27,500 nucleotides of DNA from Chrysomallon squamiferum (taxonomy: Eukaryota > Mollusca > Gastropoda > Neomphalida > Peltospiridae): assembly GCA_012295275.1 (NCBI GenBank), contig CM022673.1, positions 8,572,811 through 8,600,310 of the forward strand, given 5' to 3'. The translations under genes were made by a program, and so were the position numbers. Positions 21,662-27,500 of this stretch are shown here, one piece after another (position 1 is the stretch's first letter; each line of letters begins with the position of its first letter). The notes beneath the pieces are model-generated. The model was not told where the DNA came from and did not search any database. It was given only the letters and a program-made list of their open reading frames with translations.

Positions 21662-24014
21662 TAAGAAACTGTTTATGACATTTTATTCTTCTACATTATG
21701 GTTAATGATATGATAGTTAGAATTTTAAAATTTATTTGATTGTTTGCATTATTTTATTTTAATATATTTTATTGTTTTATTCCTTCAGAATCACTGCACT
21801 TGTTATTTCATCACTAATTTTATTTGATTTTGTTTAATATGGGGTTTTATTATAAACAATTATTTTATATTCAAAGACATTTTGTTCTTCAGTTTCAGGG
21901 TTTGATTTACAGGTTGCTATTCAGGTATTTTGAAGGGTTTTAATTAATATTTTAATAAATGTTAGATAAACTTAAATCTTTAAACATAGACACAAACAAG
22001 CAATCAAAAATTTTAACCATTAATTTATTTTTTAGATTATAATCATTGTTAAAAGTATTTGAGATTTATTTATCTTCTATCCCCAAAAAACATTTTTTTT
22101 TAGAAGTCTCAGAAGAATCTGTATCAAAATTTTATTTGTGTATTGAAAACATGTTGTGCTTTTTTTATATAGAAATTATACAGTTAAGAAAGAATAATCT
22201 ATGTCAAAAACCCTGACAAATGTCCTATTAATTTGAAACTAGACAAAAATAAATAAATGAAAATAAAATAAAAAATAAATAAATAAGTAAAATTAAAAAT
22301 TAAAAAACAAATAGTAAAAATTAATAAAAGTAAAATAAAATAAGAAAATGTGAGAATTGCAATACATATGTTTCACCTACAACAACAAATTTAAAATATG
22401 ACATCACACACAGTATTCAGTATGATTAGCATTTCCAAATGATCATCATCTCCACAGTGAATGTTTTATCTAGAGCATATCTGTACAAAAAATATATACA
22501 TGTACAGTAATTGTTTTGTTTTTAAAAGATCTGTATGTAAAAATGCCAAATATTTATATATTAAATGAATATTTTCATGTCCTCTCTAGACATGCATTAT
22601 ATTCACAAAAAGATGAAAGTTAATACCATCAGATGTATAGTTTATTTTGGTGAATATGTACCTAGAATTGTAGCAATGTTTGTAAAGTGGAATTGTGTCT
22701 ATTTTTGGTAATACATATCTCATACTAAAGTGACTGTTTTTTTGTTCTGTTTTTGTACATTTGTTCCACTACTCACAGATAATTTTACAGGTAAAAGCAT
22801 TTTGATTATCTTACTGGCTATGACACTATTGCTTAATATCTCTATTCATTTTCATGTGCTAGTCATTGCAGTGCTTTTTCAAGTACTTATAGATAATTTA
22901 ACAGGTAAAACTGAATACTGTTCACAGATATTTTTTTTCAGAAAATTTCAGTGTATTTTTATATTAACAATTACTTTAAATGTAAATTTTTAAAATAAAT
23001 GTCTTGGAAAACTTTGAACATCATGCTGTGAAATTGAATGATTAACATTATATCTTTCTATAGGAAAGAGCCAAAAAGAAAATGATATTTTAATACATTA
23101 ACCTATTGTTGTGTTGATGGTTGTGAGAAATCATTTTCATGATGATTTTGATTTTTAACCATTTTACAGGCTATTTCATTTCATTTTCTGACAGTAAAGT
23201 ACAATATTGCTTAATATCTATTTACATTTTCATATTAGTGACTTAAAAAAAAGAAGTTATTTTTTATAATGACAGTTCTTATGAGGACAAGCACATCTTC
23301 CTTGATAATACTGATTTTGAGATTATCTCCAAAGGGTATCTTTTTATGCACAAATCTGCACAGAAAAGTGTGTTTAGGATCTGATGTTTTAATAAATAAA
23401 TACTGACATATTTTGGAAATGGTCGTTGTTATACATAATATTATTTATAAAGTCTTTGAAAGCATAAAAAGACAGCTTTTGGTTGTAATGGATTTGTTTT
23501 TTTCTTTTCTTTGGATATCAGTAAAACACACATACTGACATTTTTTCAGTAATTTAATCCTGCAGTTAGAACAACAACAAAAATTCAGCTTTAAAGTAGA
23601 CATTTTATTTGTAAAAATAAATAAAAGATAAATTTGTCTAAAAACATAGAAAAGCTTACAAATGGTGCTAAAACAGTATGAATGTATACATACAAAATAA
23701 TAACAATCATTTACTTCCATTGTTAATTCCCAGCTTTTAAACAAAAATCTTACAACCACTCACATCAGCTTATTTCAAAAACTCTGACTGTCAGAACTAC
23801 ACGTGTTGCACTTTAATAGTTACAAGATCTTCTTCCATATTGGATCATGTTGCTTTTCTAAGCTAACTACATAAAAGCACATTTTGGGCCATGTTTTGGA
23901 CACAAACTTCATCATTTCAACTCTTACAATCACAAAGATTTGTGTTTCCACTACCATTTATATATATTAGACATGAAACTGTCATCTTTTTCTGTATCTC
24001 TTCTTTTTTCTTTT

Positions 24015-24211
24015 CTTTTTGTTCTCTCTCTCTTTATTTTTTTCATTTTGTTTACTTTTTTTTTCTTTTTTTTTAAAGTTTTATTGTTTTTCACTTTTTT
24101 TTTTTTTTTTTTCTTTTTGTTCTCTCTTCTTTTTTTTTTTTCATTTTGTTTTTCTTTTTTTTCTTCTTTTTTTAAAATTTTATTGTTTTTCACTTTTTTT
24201 TTTTTTTTTTT
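24015..24211. repeat. Tandem duplication of a 98-nt T-rich unit
   Basis: Copies at 24015-24112 and 24113-24211 share the same order of landmarks: CTTTTTGTTCTCTC, TTTTCATTTTGTTT, TTTTATTGTTTTTCAC, then a T run. A partial third start follows at 24212. The homology goes beyond T-richness. Confidence 0.88.
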
Positions 24212-24802
24212 CTTTCATTTTGGTTCTTTTCTTTTTCTTTTTTTTTTGTAGTTATTTCACCTCTTTTTTATCCGATTTTTGTCCATTTTTTTGTCAATTG
24301 TCTTCACCTGCAAAATATAAACCACTTAATATAAAAAAAAAAAAAAAAAAAAAAAAAATTCAGTATAAACAAAAGAATAAAAATATTTGACAAAGGCATT
24401 ATTAAAAATATTGCATTCAGATTTGATTAATCAATATCTCAAGGCTATACATATTTATTAAACTATTTACCCAATAATTTAATGTCTAGAAAACGTTTGA
24501 AGTGCCTATACTAATAAGTGAAAAAAGAAATTTTCACTTGTTCACATTCGTGTGCAGATATTCATAAAAATATTGAATGCCATCTGGTTTCCTGTATCCT
24601 TGTGTTTAAAACATTTTATACTGGTAAATTTCTGTGACTGTTTGTCTTCCACAACCCCAGTAAAAATTCCAAGTTCAGCTACTAAATATTTCAATCTGTT
24701 TATAATCTTTTTGATGTTTAAAACTATTTACTTACAAGAGTATGCTGTAGAGCATTGAGTAACAAAAACACCACTAATTTGTATTGTAATTCTGAATTCC
24801 GT

Positions 24803-24804
24803 TT

Positions 24805-24808
<4 letters not shown>
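24803..24808 (-). terminator. Possible NUPR1 poly(A) signal
   Basis: On the minus strand AATAAA lies about 260 nt past the NUPR1 stop. It directly follows a genomic A-run (poly(T) at 24809-24840 on the plus strand). It is the first canonical signal outside the AAAT/AAT arrays, but could be chance. Confidence 0.3.
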
Positions 24809-24841
<33 letters not shown>

Positions 24842-24947
24842 TTGTTTAATTAAAAATAAACAAACAAATAATGATAATTATAATGTATTTATAGGTATGT
24901 TAAAATCAGCATCTGTATCGGCAACAAAGAGCAGCAGTATTGGTAGC

Positions 24948-24979
<32 letters not shown>

Positions 24980-25043
24980 CAAATAAAATAAATAAATAAA
25001 TAAATAAATAACAATATAATGATGATGATGATGATGATGATAA
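24809..25043. repeat. Poly(T), (AAT)n, (AAAT)n and (GAT)n arrays in the NUPR1 3' flank
   Basis: T32 at 24809-24840, AAT at 24948-24976, AAAT at 24981-25011 and GAT at 25019-25043. The last ends only 23 bases from the NUPR1 stop, so these are likely in its 3' UTR. Confidence 0.92.
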
Positions 25044-25065
25044 TTTACCTGAGAACATCTAATAA

Positions 25066-25204
25066 TCAGTGTTTTTTCTTTTTTTCAAGATTGACAAGTT
25101 TTTGTGCCAGTTTTCGGGTGTGGCCAGCTGGGTCTTGTCTGCTGCTGTTTCTTTTAACCTCTTTCTTAGTCCTCCGTTTGCCGCCGTGCCCCAACTTGAC
25201 ATAC
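25066..25204 (-). CDS. NUPR1: NUPR1 exon 2 (basic HMG-like core and stop)
   Basis: This exon starts after TTTGTTTCAG and supplies the third base of Lys22, then YVKLGHGGKRRTKKE through to the Lys-rich tail and TGA. It is GC-richer than its surroundings, which supports constraint. Confidence 0.93.
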
Positions 25205-25718
25205 CTGAAACAAATTATTTATTTGATTTATTTTCACTTACGTAACAGAACATCCCGTAAATTTCCTTTGTAAAGTGTTTAAAAACTTTTATTAAATTGG
25301 AAGAGAACGAAAACTCGATTATTGCTAGCGTGGATCAGATATTTTATAATATTAATAATAATAACGTATGTGTGTGTGTGTGTGTGTGTATATTTATGTG
25401 TGTGTGTATACATATTTATAAAAAAAAAAAATAAAGCAAACAAAATAACATAATGCCATTGCAGGGCGCTTAGCCGAAATAAATAATGTTTCTCCTGTTT
25501 ACTTAATTTTTGTAGCTCACTGATTTCTAATAATACATATCTTCAAACTGACCACAAAAGAATTAATTAACTAATTAATTAATTACTAATAATAATAATA
25601 ATAATAACAGCAAGAACAACAACAACAATAATGATAATAAAATAAAAACTTACTTGTCCTGATCTATGCTGTATAGATCACATTTGTCCATATAATTCTC
25701 GATGAAGTAATTCGACAT
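25066..25718 (-). CDS. NUPR1: NUPR1/p8-family stress-response nuclear protein, two exons, 67 aa
   Basis: The exons are 25718-25654 and 25204-25066 on the minus strand, joined by a GTAAGT...TTTCAG intron that splits codon 22. The start is the ATG at 25718, preceded by a TATA promoter; the stop is TGA at 25068-25066. The protein begins MSNYFIENYMDKCDLYSIDQ. It carries the family signature: DLYS (14-17), GHGGKRRTKKE (27-37), a DPAGHTRKL block (46-54) and a Lys-rich tail EKKKKH. This matches the pattern of NUPR1 (DLYS, GRKGRTKRE, PGGHERKL, NSERKK) in the same order and spacing. NUPR1 is a small, disordered, HMG-like chromatin and DNA-repair cofactor induced by stress, with its nuclear localisation signal in the basic C-terminal part. 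At 67 residues it is close to the usual 60-100. The neighbour is convergent and unrelated. Confidence 0.93.
25205..25653 (-). other. NUPR1 intron (449 nt)
   Basis: It is bounded by GTAAGT and TTTCAG on the minus strand. It contains a (TG)n block at 25370-25405 and an (AAT)/(CAA) cluster at 25585-25640, written as read on the plus strand. Confidence 0.88.
25654..25718 (-). CDS. NUPR1: NUPR1 exon 1 (start codon exon)
   Basis: This exon has 65 coding bases from the ATG at 25718 down to 25654, followed by a perfect GTAAGT donor. It encodes the acidic/aromatic N-terminus with the family DLYS motif. A transcription start about 30 bases below the TATA box would leave a 5' UTR of roughly 50-60 nt with no need for another exon. 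Confidence 0.9.
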
Positions 25719-25779
25719 AGCTGTCTTGTATGTTACCGTTGTTGAATAATACAAATATATTGTCAGATCTGTTCATAAC

Positions 25780-25870
25780 ATCGGTCTTGCCGTCTGCCCA
25801 GTATATATATAGGAAAATTGCGTCGACTCACGTGACCCAGTCGTAAACAAGATGACGAATCGTTGACGTG
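25780..25870 (-). promoter_or_regulatory. Putative NUPR1 core promoter and proximal elements
   Basis: Read upstream from the ATG at 25718, there is a TATATATATA box at 25802-25811 and a palindromic E-box TCACGTGA at 25828-25835, the USF/MITF-TFE type. A forkhead-type GTAAACAA is at 25843-25850. An odd palindrome ACGAaTCGT is at 25855-25863 and a half-CRE TGACGT at 25864-25869. The stretch is CpG-containing, unlike its surroundings. The factors are inferred from consensus only. Confidence 0.6.
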
Positions 25871-25988
25871 TTTTACCAGCTGTTGATGTCGATTCGGCGT
25901 ATGTTTGAGTAATTAATGAGTAATACTATGAAATATTTTTATTTTTGACTGTACTACGAACAGGGCATTTTAGACATAGTAGTGCTAG

Positions 25989-26010
25989 TGGTGGTGGTGG
26001 TGGTGGTGGG
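25989..26010. repeat. (GTG)n short array
   Basis: Seven GTG triplets upstream of the NUPR1 promoter, unusually G-rich for the window. Confidence 0.9.
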
Positions 26011-26814
26011 TGAACAAGTGGAGATAAACATTTGCCACTGTAACAGCTGTTTTCAGAACACGTCGAATATACTGGAAATTCCTAGAAACGTCATCTGTAT
26101 TGTGACTCACAGATATATGATAAGAGTTTTAAAATAAAATCTGACATAAGCATTTTACTTTCACTTTCATAAAATAAAAATAAAAAACGCATTAAAATTA
26201 TAAACATTATTTCAAAGCCGTGGGCAACATGAATTTGACGTTAACTGCCTCCATGTTTTTGCATTTCATATTTCTACATTTCGAAACTGAATCAGTAACG
26301 ATTACACTATATCGGTGTAAATAATATGTTATATATTCGTTTTATGTATTATCATTATAATCTTTAAGAAAGAAAGGACCACAAAGCCTTGTTTATATTA
26401 TTGTAACTATTTTCTCTTGTGGCTGAAACTTTAGATATCATCTAAACACAATTAATCATCTCTATGTAGTAAAATTGTCTTCCTTTTCATTATTTTATAA
26501 ATAATAATAATAATCATAATAATTATTAGAATTAAAAAAAAAGTCTATATTAAATTAAAATTAAATTATATATATATATAATAAATTAAATAAATATATA
26601 TATTGGTAAATTGTAAAATGTAAAACTATTTGCAAAAATTAAATAAAGGAAAAAATAATTCTAAGTAATGACATGTGGAGAGATCTTTTTTGCTTGTAAA
26701 ATTTGCGTAAATGACGGCTCTATTTAGTATATCCATTTTTGTGTAGTGGGTAGTAGTAGTGACCCGCGCATCCTCTACACGGCAATAATTTTTGTAATGT
26801 AGCTGTTGATGTTT

Positions 26815-26853
26815 TTCTTCTTCTTCTTCTTCTTCTTCTTCTTCTTCTTCTTT
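26815..26853. repeat. (TTC)n array
   Basis: About thirteen TTC copies, a polypyrimidine mirror repeat. It produces a poly-Glu frame on the minus strand. Confidence 0.94.
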
Positions 26854-27500
26854 CTCTGCTCTTCTGGAATTTATTTCCATTATTATTGAGTATAATTAAG
26901 TAATAATTGCATCTTCAAAATTATAACTTGCATAAAATTAAAAAAAAAAAACAATAGCAACAACAACAACAACAACAAATGATAATGATGACGATGCTCA
27001 TGATATCCATGGTGATGATGCCGGTAATGACAACGACAAATGATCGAATTCGTGAAACTTTAGAAAAATTAAAGAGAAGAAAAATATGGAGTTTTTCTCT
27101 CTGCAATATTTAGTTCCATGTATAGAACGACGTATGTACAGAAAAAAGACATACGTAATTTAATATATGTTGGTACGCTAAGTTGACAGACTACACAGTG
27201 AAACGATATTAAATTATGTGGTGACGTGAAACAATAATAATAATAATAATAATAGAATTAAAAAAAAAAAGTCTATAATAAAATAAAATGAGACTAATAT
27301 AAACAAAATAAATTAAATAAATATATTAATGAATTAATAAATTAAAATAAAATAAGGAAACATTTTAAAAAATGAACTGAAAGGAACAAAAAGTGTAATA
27401 GAATAACAAACAAAAACGTAAAAACCAAATAAAAAAAAATAAAATGGGCAAAACCAGAAACAATTAAAATAATTAGAATTCCTGTAAAACCAGAACCTCA

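Larger units (their letters stand above)
20700..24800. other. Convergent intergenic region
   Basis: No supported gene lies here on either strand. It contains the (TTTA)n/(TTA)n and T/ATT/ACT arrays, a diverged dispersed repeat (22777-23233), a T-rich tandem duplication (24015-24211) and a poly(A) run (24333-24358). The remaining sequence is AT-rich and unremarkable. Confidence 0.7.
25871..27500. other. Upstream flank of NUPR1, no supported gene
   Basis: It contains the GTG, TTC, CAA and AAT arrays (25989-26010, 26815-26853, 26957-26980, 27234-27253). Both ends of the AT-rich tail (26530-26600 and 27250-27360) share ATTAAAAAAAAAGTCTATA-like sequence, which suggests a short duplicated segment. 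No coding block with splice borders was recognised. Confidence 0.65.

Noticed and set aside
22785-22915. Two ACAG/GTAAAA junctions that resemble recursive (ratchet) splice sites
   Set aside because: They lie downstream of the gene, lack strong pyrimidine tracts and are explained by the diverged repeat.
23891-24390. Phe/Leu-rich frame resembling a membrane protein
   Set aside because: The apparent hydrophobic segment is translated poly(T) from the T-rich tandem duplication.
26626-26880. 84-codon minus-strand frame with poly-Glu
   Set aside because: Driven by the TTC array; no conserved sequence around it.

Overview
The window is animal nuclear DNA. It has split genes with GT-AG introns, a very high A+T content, and a heavy load of simple repeats: (CA)n, (ATT)n, (ACT)n, (TTTA)n, and long poly(T) and poly(A) runs. 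Two genes can be recognised from protein similarity and from exact reading-frame continuity across splice sites. Both belong to families found across bilaterians. The repeat-rich, AT-rich introns would suit a mollusc, perhaps a cephalopod, but that assignment is an inference from style and not from a diagnostic marker.

Gene 1 (+ strand, 8664-17691) is a class I Rab11 family-interacting protein. Ten confident exons, plus one likely 45-nt small exon, join without a frame break. They give about 610 residues: an N-terminal C2 domain (first four exons), a long Ser-rich and charged linker (mostly one 705-nt exon), and a C-terminal Rab11-binding helix carrying the YIDNLL-type core (last two exons). 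The first coding exon, which should supply the initiator Met and the first C2 strand, was not found and is probably upstream of base 1. Positions 1-8663 are therefore read as part of a long first intron, with several low-repeat islands that could be regulatory.

Gene 2 (- strand, 25718-25066) is a compact two-exon gene for a 67-residue basic protein of the NUPR1/p8 stress-response family. Its upstream flank (about 25780-25870) holds a TATA box, a TCACGTGA E-box, a forkhead-type site and a half-CRE, which suggests a small inducible promoter.

The two genes are convergent. The 7.4 kb between their stop codons holds their 3' UTRs, several clustered poly(A) signals for gene 1 near 20.63-20.68 kb, trinucleotide arrays, a tandemly duplicated 98-nt T-rich unit and a diverged older repeat. 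Bases 25,870-27,500 are repeat-rich intergenic DNA upstream of gene 2, with no supported gene. No tRNA, rRNA, CRISPR, complete transposon or prokaryotic-type feature was seen. Functionally, gene 1 would act in recycling-endosome traffic and gene 2 in nuclear stress signalling; nothing in the sequence links them beyond their neighbouring position.
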